Assembly: GCA_958299035.1 (NCBI GenBank)
Contig: CATQJL010000316.1
Location: 20,933,676 to 20,997,675, forward strand
Source of the DNA: Cylicocyclus nassatus
Lineage: Eukaryota; Nematoda; Chromadorea; Rhabditida; Strongylidae
Direction: 5' to 3'
Length of the DNA stretch: 64,000 nucleotides
Below the pieces are notes generated by a model that made no database searches, had not been told where the DNA came from, and saw only the letters and a list, made by a program, of their open reading frames with translations. Below, piece after piece: positions 44,641 through 55,357 of the stretch; positions within the stretch are counted from its first letter, which is position 1; the number at the start of each line of letters is the position of its first letter. The translations under genes were made by a program, and so were the position numbers.

Positions 44641-45679
44641 ATACCAAAACGGTGACAAGTTTTCCTCTCTTGCACAGCAAACCTGCAGAAAATACAGTGC
44701 CTAGATATCACTGATCTCAGATCTCAGTAAAATAAAAACAAATTTCCTCACTCATCTTTCGTTTGTTTTGTTAGTTCTTTCAGACGTTCCATTACATCTG
44801 CTCATTTGTATCTGCTATTTGTACCTACATGCGGATGTCATATTTGGAGTAAAATCTCTCTCACTGAGTGTTTTCAAGATACTAAACACCTCACACAGAA
44901 GAGTCGAATTTGTAATGAACTCAGTTTTAGCTCCGATGTTACCGGGAGTACGCTTGGCAAATTTCTACCTCGAAAATCCCCTCTCCATAGAAACAAAATT
45001 TTCGGCGATAACAATCGTATTAGAAGCAAATATCAAAGAACATAGAAGCACAAGAAATGATGATCCAATTGCGAAAGCATTTCCGGTCAGATTAGATTCC
45101 CCTCTCCATAGAAACTAAATCTTCGGCGATGACAATCTCTTATTAAGAGCAATCAAAGAACATATTCCCGAATGAGAAGAATTCAGAACAACAGTTATTG
45201 GAAAAAATTCTAGAATGAACGTGGAAATTAGAGCAGTTCCTAGGATGGTCAAAACTGCAGACGTGAAAAATAATGACGATATCGATCGAAAACACGCCCG
45301 AAACATGCCGTTATGCATGTGTGTTGTTTCAGTTGCCATACTTACGAAATTTGGCACCATTCCAAAGGCTTACGAAAATCTGGCATCGTGCCAACTGACT
45401 TACTCACCGCTAATGGCAGCAATCCAATTCCAAAGAAGTGTATTTCATCATAATTTTTACGTCTGCGCCCTCCTCGTTTGCCATAATCCAACTATCAGAG
45501 GATTAATGGGTAAACAACGAATTCGTTATATATTACGTAGTGATTATCGAACTACAGGGTTGAGGGGGGGGGGGGGAAGTCCTCGAACATGGTATTTTTA
45601 TCGTCACGAAGCTAGGCAAGATAATTACATGAAATCAATAAATAACTTTTACTCAACTGTCTGCTACATAAAATTGACT
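44641..45679. other. No gene recognised
   Basis: Several open frames, including the start of a long one at 45215, show no motif. The long frame is carried into the transposase relic antisense and is not a gene. Confidence 0.45.
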
Positions 45680-45682
45680 TTA

Positions 45683-45952
45683 CAATTTGAAGATTCCTCC
45701 TTCGACACTAACACAAGCTTGGAAACACTTGAGAACGCTGTCCATGGTGGCACGGAAATGCTCTATGTTAACTTCCTCCCACGCATTCTGGAGAGGACGT
45801 CGCAGAGACTCCACAGACAATTTGAAGATTCCTCCTTCGACACCAACACAAGCTTGGAAACACTTGAGAACGCTGTCCATGGTGGCACGGAGGTGCTCTA
45901 TGTCAACTTCCTCCCACGCATTCTGGAGAGGACGTCGCAGAGACTCCACAGT
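45683..45952 (-). repeat. In-frame tandem duplication, 2 x 135 bp
   Basis: CAATTTGAAGATTCCTCCTT starts at 45683 and again at 45818. The two 135-bp copies differ at only a few positions (for example CACTAAC/CACCAAC and GGAAATG/GGAGGTG). 135 bp is 45 codons, so the transposase reading frame is kept. Confidence 0.9.
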
Positions 45953-46600
45953 CTTGCGTGGGTGAGCGCAGGCTATGACCTAAAGAACTGGCCACACGCT
46001 GTAGTCGAAGGTTCAGATCCGGTACGGAGGTCACCACAGGAGTAATGAAGTCCTTAAAAGCGCATCCACCCAAAATTTGGCCCCCCATGTTTTCGTCATT
46101 CTGGGGCCTTTCTGTGGCCCTGATTACAGTTCCAAACTTCAAACTCTCCAAAATTCACAAAAAAACGATTCCTGGGAAAAGGACCTTGTCCTGAGGGCGC
46201 GGACGAGTTTCGAATCCCTCGTCCTCGTCGGCATGCAGCTTCTGCTCACTGCCATGTCAGTACGTGTCGAGAGGCAGACCCTGGCTGGGCGGAGTCTGAT
46301 ATCAGACTTCCAGGCCCCTTATCTCCATTCAGAGGGAAGTTAGAAGACCGGACCAACGCAGATGCCTCTTTCTGGGGCCCTACATTCAGGACTGACACTA
46401 ATCGGAGGGGGTTAGATTTAGCCTGCACTGCCTTTAACGTTGCTTTGAAGCCATGTATGAACAACCTTCGCTTTGTGCGCAGGTGCGCTATCCTGCTAGG
46501 AGCACCAATCGCTCCCGGTAAATGGGTGTTGTCCAGGCCAACAATTCCTTCTTTAGGATGCTATCCACATGCGTAGCAGGGTCCACCTTGATGCCCTTAA

Positions 46601-46902
46601 AGGCAGTGGATCAGCAGAATAAACCCTGTCAGATTTTGGTACTGTTAGTACAGGCCTCCCAAGTACACCGTAGCCCAAGCCCCACCCTCCAAATCACGCG
46701 CCAAGTTCTGTAAAAAAGCTTCAAAACTCCACCAGCCCCGCCCACTTCCATTGAGTGGGCGTTATTGGTGGAAGTTTGAAGCTTCTTTACAAAACTTGGC
46801 GCGTGATTTGGAGAATGGGGCTTGGGCTACGGTGTACTTGGGAGGCCTGCTACCTAACAGTACCAAAATCTGACAGAGGTCCATTCTGCCGATCCACTGC
46901 CA
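46601..46902. mobile_element. TTAA-flanked foldback element, copy 2
   Basis: 302-bp palindrome. The ends AGGCAGTGGATC and inverse are flanked by TTAA at 46597-46600 and 46903-46906. Inserted in the transposase relic, so it is younger than that element. Confidence 0.75.
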
Positions 46903-47420
46903 TTAAACCCTAAAAATCAGGTACATCCTGCCGTCGGAAGCGATCGCCGCGTAAACCATCGCAGAAGCCAGATGAAGCTTTCGTTCTACTAATCAACTCT
47001 TGCTATTGGCTTTTTGGGGCGATTAGGTGATTAGGTGCATTTGTGCTGCCAATCCAACTTCATGTCCTCCCAAAAAGAAGGAACTTTTAGCATCCTGAAA
47101 AGCTTCACCCCAAGGCCCTGTTCCACGATGTCAGACTGTCCTACCAGAGATGGACAGCTCTGAAGCCAGCTTAATCAAGCCTCACCGAGGATTGCGACGA
47201 TGGCGCTGGCGAACGATTTTCAGATCTTTGTAAGTGTCCGCCATAGCCAATTTACCACTCCTACAACAGTCCTGGGTGCTGCCCATATCCTGGAAACAAC
47301 GCAAAGTGGAAAAGACGCTGATCTGTGAAATTTGAGGAACCCGCGCAATCTGCTAGTTAGCCATCCTCTCCTCGTGCATCTTCGCCACCAGCGCTCGCTC
47401 CGTTCCAGAAAACATATCTC

Positions 47421-47994
47421 CGATAGGAATAGAGCTAATAGTCTTGTTTTTGGAGGGCTTGTACTCAAAGGCGTAAGAAGCAAACATATTCGATAAGCGT
47501 ACAAGAATATGTGGAAAACCCAAACATACAATGCCATCAAAAATTGTTCAAGGACTTCCCCCAACCCTGTATGAATGTACACTTCACGAGAGGATTCTCC
47601 GATGTTACTCACGGCAAGGTATTGAAAAGGAACTCTCCTCTCTTTTATGATTCCAATTCTCAAAGTTTACCCGAATTTTTACTTTAAAACAGTTCTCATA
47701 ACGCAAAAAAAGTGATTTTGTTTGATCTTTTTCGTAGTACAAAAACTAACTCTTAGGAGATAACCATGATCAAAAAAGTATACGAAGATGACAAAATTAC
47801 TCTTGAGACATGCAGCTTGGCAAGTTTGTAGATCAAAATCAAGCATTTCAAAAGTGTTTACACTTTTACTGAAAGGTGAATCGTTTAGATGAGATAGTGC
47901 AGGTACAAAAGACAAAAAACCCGCAAACGTGCTAACTCATTAAGCATTGATAGTTAACAATAAGTACCAAAAAATATAGGAGAAGAGGGGTCAC
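47421..47994. other. Region where TRIM23 3' exons were expected
   Basis: The next exons of the ARF domain should follow here on the minus strand. No VVDS-like or NKQD motif is visible. One open segment (47915-47679) has no family signature. Confidence 0.45.
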
Positions 47995-50900
47995 CTTGTG
48001 CATTAGCGTGGTAATTCCTCCATACACCTCGTGATCGATTGAGACCGCTAACATCCCAGAAATGGAGGCGGAAGTTTTTATAATGAATTGAGTCCACCGT
48101 AAACCTGTAAGCAGTTGCATTTCGTGATTCATTTGATACCAATCTTGAACTTAGCATTTGATAAAAACCGTAAATTTACCCGTTTGTTGGAGATATATCG
48201 GGTACAAATGGAGCTCGTCTTAACGAACGAAGTAGAGTAGTTTTTCCCGCACCATCGAGCCCCAGCATAACGATTCGTGCATCTTCGTATTGGCCCAGAT
48301 GAAGTTGGTTTGAACGCGAAATGGAGTACGGTATCAAGGTCGATAAGAGCGATTCATCTTTTAAAAAAAAGTCTATAGCTCGATCGCAAAACAAGCAAAC
48401 AATTTCTTGACGTTCGAATTTCGGGTAGAATAGATTCTATGTCCAAACATAAACAAGATAATTTTTAGAAGTGTTGCACATAGGAAGAAAAGGAGGGTAG
48501 AGGAACGACTGTTAAAGGCAGTGTCCGGGCAAAGTCGACTTTGAAATTTTATGCTTACTCGAGCCTATTCGCTAGGCTGGATCCAAAAATCCACATTGAA
48601 GAGCGAGAAGACTGCGAAAAAGGGGGTTCTAACGCAGAAGGGAAATGGCCTGGGCCCTCACCACTGTTGAATTCACGCTCTCAGCTTCCTGAGCGATCTT
48701 TTCGTTTCCGATTCCAAGTCACCCATTCGCACCTGGCCGTTAGCGATGTCAGGATGGCTAGCGGAATCGAGGAGATTGCTCCGAGAGCTGGCAGCATGAA
48801 ATCACAGTGGGGAAGACCCCTCCCACCTGCTGTATTCCTCCTGGGTTAGACACCTTTTTCGTCTTATTCGCGCTCTCCAATGCGGATTTTCGGAATCAGC
48901 AAGGCGAGTAGGCCCAGATAAGCACGAAATCTCAAAACCAACTTTTTACCCGGACACTGCCTTTCACCTCGGACTGCTGCTCCTTTCGCCCTAGTGTTGT
49001 ACATCGCGCTGACCAGTAGTCAGCAGAGGCAGAACCTAATTAAGTATCGTTTCTCTACCTCAAAAAAGGCCTCAAGCTTGGAATTTACTTCGCAGATCAA
49101 GGAGTTAATCAGATGACAGTCAAGTTTTTGAAATCTTTACCTGGAGAACGCACTTCTTCCGCATTTGCAGCTTCGGCTAATGCTAACAAGTCCCCTTTAC
49201 GTTCCACAAGCTTAGACCGATCCAAAACTAGGCTGCGTTGTAATTCAGCGGAAGTTGAATTTAGCTGAGAATACGTTAGATTCAACCTATGTTCTAGTCT
49301 ACAGATTACATGAAACTGGCTCTGCAGCAAAAATGTTATCGACTGAGAGAAGAAGGGACGAGATAGTAAACAGAAAGAAGGAGGGAGTAAAAGAGAGAGG
49401 AAACCAAAAAAGATCTGAAGACTGATGAAACGGAACAGTTTTCCTGGACAAAGTTTGATAATAAGCATGAACTGATAGGAGCTCTTTGAGAACAAGCTTT
49501 TCCGAATCGACATAAGAAAAGTAGAATAAAGAGCTACGGTGTTTCTTTGACATGAGAAAAGAAGCCCTTTGCGAAGTAAACTGACAAAAACGCGATCTCC
49601 ACACTTGCCTTGTTCGAAACTGCATTCAAATTTTCTATGTAGGCATTCAAAGAAGTCACTCTTGAAGTAACGTGTGTAGTCAACTTATTTACTGCCGCTT
49701 CTTCATCACGACATAGTGCCTCCCTGAGCCTGTTGAAATGTGAGTGCACCTATAAACTGAGCATATTCCACCAAAACTCAGAATCTCAGAAAAGTTCAAT
49801 GAGCACAAAAATTTTTATCAAGTCCAAAGTAAGGTGAAGACACTCGCCTGTGATAAAGCATCACTGAATGATCCCCTCTCCATGCTGGACAGTTCACTTA
49901 CGGCCCTAAATTAGGGAAAGGGTTAAAGCAAAATGACACAACAAGTAAGAAAGTTACTTCTGCATGCGTCTCTTCAGTATATCTATTCTTGATAAAGTTT
50001 TCGCCACTTCAGAGATAGATTCTTGCAGCTTCTCCCTTAACTCATCAGTCTCCCTCTCAATAAGCACATGAGCGTGACCCTAAAAAGCTTTCAAAATCTT
50101 CACTTGACGCTGGAAAAAAAAACTTTGCACGAAAGATTGCGTATAAAATTGAGTTCTGGTAAAAGCAGTCAGAGAATCGTCCTTTACTTAGATGAGTGTA
50201 AGAACTGACCTTGTGTAAGCCGTAGTCTCTACAAAAAATGCACATTAAACCATTTTTATCGCTGCAACCTGATTCCTGCAAACCAACGATGGGTGAAGAA
50301 AATTTTGAAAAGAAAACAAGCAAGATAAACTCACTTTACAAACGAACTCGATAGGATATGAATTATGTATGCGACAATTAGCTGTGGACGCAGGTTTTTC
50401 GCTAAGAGGAATGCGACGATGCTTCGAAAGAACATTAGTGTCATGCGACGTATCCGCACACCTAGAATTTCCCATAAGTAGTGGAAAAACCCAAGGGAAA
50501 ATAGAGGCACTTTTCACAAAGATGGCTTTCGCAAACGGTACAGAATAACACAGCAGTATGACAAGGATCTTCGTCGCACTCAATCCCGAGCAAGCGATCT
50601 CTTGCGTAACGATCAACCTAGACAGATAGAACTCAATAAAGGATATTGGGTATAACCAATCCAAGTTGTTCATCGAAAAGCTAGTTGGAACGTAATTGTA
50701 AAGTATGTCTTAAAGGCAGCGGACAGGCAAAATGGACCCCTGTCAGATTTTGGTAGTTTCGGGTAGTGGACCCCCCAAGTACACCGTAGCCCCAACCCCA
50801 CATTCCAATTCATGCGCTAAGTCCTGAAAAAAGCACTTCAAAACTCCACCAGCCCCGCCCACTTGCATTGAGTGGGCGTTATTGGTGGAAGTTTGAAGCG

Positions 50901-53370
50901 CTTTTTTCAGGACTTAGCGCATCAATTGGAAGTTGGGGTTGGGGCTACGGTGTACTTGGGGGGTTCCACTACCCGAAACTACCAAAATCTGACAGGGGTC
51001 CATTTTGCCTGTCCACTGCCTTTAACTAGCATTTCCGTAAACAACAAACACGGGGACTTTTATAAAAAAGCTTATGTATAGCCGATTCACCACACGCAGA
51101 AACATAACGTTGTTGTGGACTCTATCAGCGTATTTCAGATAAAATGCATTTTTATACGTCCAACCGGCTGTCTCCCCAATCACGAGCTATCCTGATCGGC
51201 CACAAAGGCGTCCATTCTCTGCGTGCGGTGAATTAGCTATACTTTTAGGGATCGGCCATACTATTCCTGCTATTCCTACGACTCCTGCGATTCCTGCGAT
51301 TCCTGTGAGTCCCGCACAGTTTATACGCCGCTTAAGGGATCGTTCATACCGCGCACAAAGGCGGACGAAGGCGGACGAAGCCGGACAAAGCCGGAGAAAG
51401 GCGAACGAGGGCGTGTGTGAGTGTGTGTGTGTCGAGAGAAACGAGACGAGGCGTGTGTGAGTGTGTGTATGTGTGTGTCGAGAGAAACGAGACGAGACAA
51501 GACGCGCCTTCGTCCGCCTTCGTCCGGCTTTGTCCGGCTTCGTCCGGCTTCGTCCGCCTTTGTGCGCGATATGAACGATCCCTAAGGTAGGTGCCAGAGT
51601 AAGCGAATATTTTGTTCAAGTTGGGGTCCCGCGCAGAACTGGCGTTACTAATCATTGTGGCACAACGCCAAGTTGGCATTATGCCACAATGATTAATGAT
51701 GCCAGTTCTGCGCGGGACCCCAACTTGAACAAAATATTCGCTTACTCTGGCACCTACCTAAATGAGCGCGTGTTGCGTGTTACGTGTTGTTTTACGCAAC
51801 ACGCGCTCATTTAAGCGGCGTCTAAACTGTGCGCGACTCACAGGAATCGCAGGAATCGCAGGAGTCGTAGGAATAGCAGGAATAGTATGGCCGATCCCTT
51901 ACTTAGCATAAGCCAGAAACCTTACTGTTGTCTTCAAATCTTATTCAAAAAAATATCCTCATGTGCTTTTTTGAACAATTTAACAGACTTTATATCAAAC
52001 ATTGTGAGCAAGCCATCGGAGGAGAAGATATCACCGGAGGAGGGGAAGAAATAGAAATGTATTTGATTTGAGATAAATGTGATGCTTAAAGTCTTTGAGA
52101 GAAGAGATATAGTCCAGTCTGTCTACGGAGGAAAATATCAGAACTATCTTTTCCCCATATGCTGCAATCAACGACAAGCTAGGGACCTGATTAGTGTCTT
52201 AAGTTTTATTCAGAAAAAGTATCCAAGAGCTTATCCCGTTGAAAAAAAACATTACTCGTCACGCGCTTGTTCACTTAAAGCAGATACACCTCTTCTCTAT
52301 TTGAATTTCAAAAGCACAAAAATATTTGGCAAAGGTAGTGAAGTTTATAGTGGATGATAGATGTTATTTGAAATTATCAGCGATGTTTTAGGAGTTCAGA
52401 AAAAAACTGCAAAAAAATCAAAATGTAATACATGGCAAATAGAAAATAGGTACCCTATGATTCAAGGGGATTGGCGGCTGGGAGGCGGGGCTTTCAGCCT
52501 TGATTAAGGCTAGCTAATCAGAGAGCACCGAAAGAGACGCTGAATGCGTCGTGGATGCGAGCGTTCGCCTTCCCGAAAGAGACGCAGACCGCGTCGCGAG
52601 TGCGAGTGATCGCCTTCCAACCGCCAATTCCGTTGAATCAAAGGGTAGGGTTGGCTGATCCAGCCTTTTGTAAGCAGTGTATTAATGGGCAAGTATAGAC
52701 CAAACTGGTAATTTCGGCCAGTGAATGTTTTGCTACCATTTTATGAGTAGAATATAGCAATTATATGGCTTCCATTCAAGAGTGATAGTGGATGCACATC
52801 AAAATAAAGTGAACCATTGCTTGCGAAACGGGCCCTACCAAGAATCATAGATGTCTTTCTGATCAAGCACAATTCCTCCCCCTCACCGTCTGCTGTCTCT
52901 TCGTAAACGAAGTATCTTTTCGGACGTAATTGCGTCAGTCTCTAGGTGCTGTGACTCGCTTATAATATTAGTAACAACCCACCGTTTGCCCGCCTTGACG
53001 AGATTGTTGAATTTTCTCAATTAACTCAAGCAAGGCAAAATTCTTTTTCAAGTTCCGGACTTCTCCTGGAAAATCTCCATGAGACCGTCTTCTAACCAAA
53101 GTAAAGTGGCAAGAGATTACCTCCAGAAACAGGTGTAGTGACCCTATCGTAAGGACAGATAATATAAGATACTCCTGGCCGGCAAATGGACTGTGCACAT
53201 CCTTGACAGATAGTATGTCCACATCCTGATTAGAATAGTGTACAGTAAGCCAAAACTGCACTAACTGTTGACCAATAAAAAGTTCTCTCACCTGTTAGTA
53301 CTCTCGGAGTTCGTCGTTCTTCCACGGCAGAGTACTCCTCGTTGCAAACATTGCAACCGTACTCGCCCAT
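47995..53370 (-). CDS. TRIM23: TRIM23/ARC-1-type RING E3 ligase with ARF GTPase domain (3' part missing)
   Basis: Twelve exons chain in phase: 53370-53292, 53225-53121, 53065-52983, 50617-50511, 50461-50335, 50275-50210, 50079-49958, 49905-49848, 49749-49605, 49293-49141, 48357-48180 and 48104-47995. The RING uses CNVCNEEYS, CGHTICQGC and CPYDR (Asp as last ligand, as in TRIM23) and is followed by LKKNFALLELIEKIQ. B-box 1 has CDEDPCH, FCTVCESHLCEKC and LSKHRRIPL. B-box 2 has CRIHNSYPIEFVC and LMCIFCRDYGLHKGH. Coiled-coil exons then lead to the P-loop GLDGAGKTT and WDVSG. The protein is known as a ubiquitin ligase whose ARF domain is its GTP switch, acting in membrane traffic and autophagy. 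Switch II is unusual and the G4/G5 exons were not found, so the gene may be truncated or its end lies elsewhere. The start ATG is the first before the RING. Confidence 0.9.
48516..48962. mobile_element. TIR element related to the TTAA foldback family
   Basis: The ends AGGCAGTGTCCGGGCAAAG and CCCGGACACTGCCT are inverted, with TTAA on the left and TTCA on the right. The arms share the start AGGCAGTG with the foldback family but the interior differs. It sits in the 783-bp TRIM23 intron between exons 10 and 11. Confidence 0.65.
50714..51021. mobile_element. TTAA-flanked foldback element, copy 3
   Basis: 308-bp near-perfect palindrome flanked by TTAA at 50710-50713 and 51022-51025, closely related to copy 1. 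Located in TRIM23 intron 3. Confidence 0.78.
51247..51900. repeat. Nested palindromes in TRIM23 intron 3
   Basis: The outer arms (51247-51332 and 51811-51900) carry AGGGATCGGCCATACTATTC and inverse. Inside lie three adjacent palindromes: 51334-51584 (arms with AAAGGCGGACGAAG, centre rich in GT), 51587-51760 (TAGGTGCCAGAGTAAGCG arms) and 51759-51813 (AAATGAGCGCGTGTTGCGT arms). It looks like foldback elements inserted into one another. Confidence 0.85.
51971..52182 (+). pseudogene. Copy of misc-1 last exon and 3' UTR
   Basis: TTGAACAATTTAACAGACTT and the following 200 bp match 27612-27830: the end of the carrier coding region (lysine/proline-rich tail), the stop, and 3' UTR including TTTTCCCCATATGCT. 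The rest of the gene is absent. Small insertions and deletions change the tail. A fragment duplicated into TRIM23 intron 3. Confidence 0.8.
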
Positions 53371-55357
53371 TTGAGATAATGAGGTATGGGGTGACCTTAG
53401 AATACTGCTGAAGCGTGGAAAAATAAAACTTTTATAAATTACCAAACGGTAATGCTAATAGACACCATCTCAACAGATGCTGGGACGCTCTACCGGAAAT
53501 CTGATGTAAGATGACCGAACTCTCTGATGTCAGAATAATAAAGCTTTCACATCTCTGACCCTTAGATTCCGTCAAAATAAAAAAGCATGAAAATTATCTC
53601 ACAATCAGTTTGATTCAAGAAAGTTGACGTGAGATAAAATGTCCCGAAAATCACGTCCACCACATTTTAATATACGCGCTAGTAATATTGGCTGATTCAG
53701 TGGTTTACAAGTGTAGTCATAATACTCCTCTCTTTTTATTGACTTCATGAAGTGCAGTCTTCCTCTCCGTCATTCATTAAGCTAGAGTTTTCACTTGACC
53801 GAAATATCTCAGTTTGTCCGCTTCGAGACACTACTTATCAAGGCAGAATCTTTGTTTGCCTTTTGCATTTCTATAAGGTTTCCTGCAATATCCCGGTTTT
53901 TCCTCCGTCTTCGCCTTTTGAATGGACCTTATTCAATAGTGTTGTGTTGCATGTTTCAATACTGTTCTCAGTCGCTATTCTGTTGTCTTTGAATGCTTTG
54001 CAATGATATTGAGGAACAAAGTGGACTCATCGTATGAATTTCATATTCAACCGGTCGTATGGCATTCAGTCTCTTACAACGAGTCTTTATCTGGGAGGAA
54101 ATTCCTCAGGACTAAAACATTTGATTACTTTTGATTTCTTTTATACTTGGAAACCCCTCGAACAGGGGTTATCGCACCTCGCCTTCTTGCTTGACTAAAA
54201 AAGAGTTATTATTCATTGTCTCAGCCGCACTTTTCCATTGCAATCTCAGGTGGAAGAAAACAACAGCATCAATCATAAAAGTGGCGCGAAGATTAGAAAT
54301 CGCCTACATACCTGGAAACCGGAACAATTGCCTGCAAATATATCATTGAATCTTTGCTCAAGTACATAGAAGTATCGGCTCTGTCTCCCATTATTTCGTA
54401 GAAACGTTTGCCGAATCATCGCAGCCCTATCAGAGAGTTCAGTTCATTGATTAATGGCTTAGTAACTGTCCTTGCTACTTGCAAATGTGTCATGCACCTT
54501 CTAGAATGATGAAATTGAGAAAAATGTAGTGAAATTTTTTTCATAGTTTGCGGGTGTCTAAGAGTTTGAGCGAAGTCTCTGTAAAAACTTGCGGTTATGA
54601 AGTTTGAAATTCATTGAAACATACAGAAGATCACCCCCGACCAGTTGGTGAAATTGAGTAATAGCTCATGCCTAGGATCCATCTGTGAATTCAGCATCAT
54701 TTACAAAAATAGGTGTTTGCCATCTACCAAGAGTATTTTAATGCATCCCGTTGCTCATAAAGAGTTTGCAAATCAAAGGAACATTCTTCCTCTTGCTGAA
54801 CCAATAAAAACGCACCGTAATCGATTACATCTATGGAGAGCACATATCTGTTTATACAGAAGCTTCTATCATAATTGCCATCGCCGGCTTTTTTCCGGAG
54901 CCTGTTTCAACCTACTAAAGAATTTCAGCTTGTTTCTCCATGCTTTTTACAGACAAAGATTGCTTTCCCAACCAATAACTGCATATTTTTTGCACAGATT
55001 TCCTCTCCAAATATCGATTTATGCACTCACTGTCTTCAACTGTTAATGTTTCATCTCGTCTCGGTTTTTTGCGTCTGTTGAATGTTATATGATTCAATTT
55101 GGTTCCTTCCAGTTTTCAAGCTGGCTCTATTCATTCAGCAATAACCATGAAGATGGTTTGATTGTGGTCGCATAAAATAAGTCTTTGTTTCCTGTAAATA
55201 AAATCAGTTTTGGAAAAAATTTCGGGAAAGTTTTCCATTCCGCCTTTCCTTCATTTTTTGGTTATAAGCTCGCAAAAATTCTGTGAAGCGCCCAGAAAAC
55301 TCCTGCCGCCCTTTTCTCTTCTCCCCTCCCCTCTCCGAAAATGTGCAGGGCCACTTA
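53371..55357. other. No gene recognised; some coding-like stretches
   Basis: On the plus strand, 53750-53845, 54010-54135 and 54250-54350 have exon-like open segments with plausible splice edges (for example YEFHIQPVVWHSVSYNE). I could not chain them or name a family. Confidence 0.35.

Larger units (their letters stand above)
45680..47420 (-). pseudogene. Decayed Tc1/mariner transposase
   Basis: Reading 3' to 5' on the plus strand: a helix-turn-helix-like part with VFSTLRCFQDMGST (about 47300) is followed, after decay, by a catalytic-region remnant GIKVDPATHVDSILKKELL (about 46580). Then comes the PAHKAKVVHTWLQSNV motif (about 46480-46430), and finally a C-terminal part with FDYSVWPVL, ESLRRPLQNAWEEV and a stop at 45680. 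These are the order and motifs of IS630/Tc1/mariner transposases, where DSAPAHKA includes the second Asp. Stops and frame changes occur throughout. A TTAA foldback element (46601-46902) is inserted between two of the blocks. The last 45 codons are tandemly duplicated. Confidence 0.75.

Noticed and set aside
45215..46045. 276-codon plus-strand frame
   Set aside because: Its second half is antisense to the transposase C-terminus, and the apparent internal protein repeat is the 135-bp DNA duplication.
47220..47663. 147-codon minus-strand frame as a host gene
   Set aside because: Overlaps the helix-turn-helix part of the Tc1/mariner relic in a different frame; no independent support.
48541..48849. 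102-codon plus-strand frame
   Set aside because: Lies wholly inside a transposon with AGGCAGTG ends in a TRIM23 intron.
51344..51679. 111-codon minus-strand frame with Thr/His repeats
   Set aside because: Translation of the GT-rich centre and arms of a palindrome.
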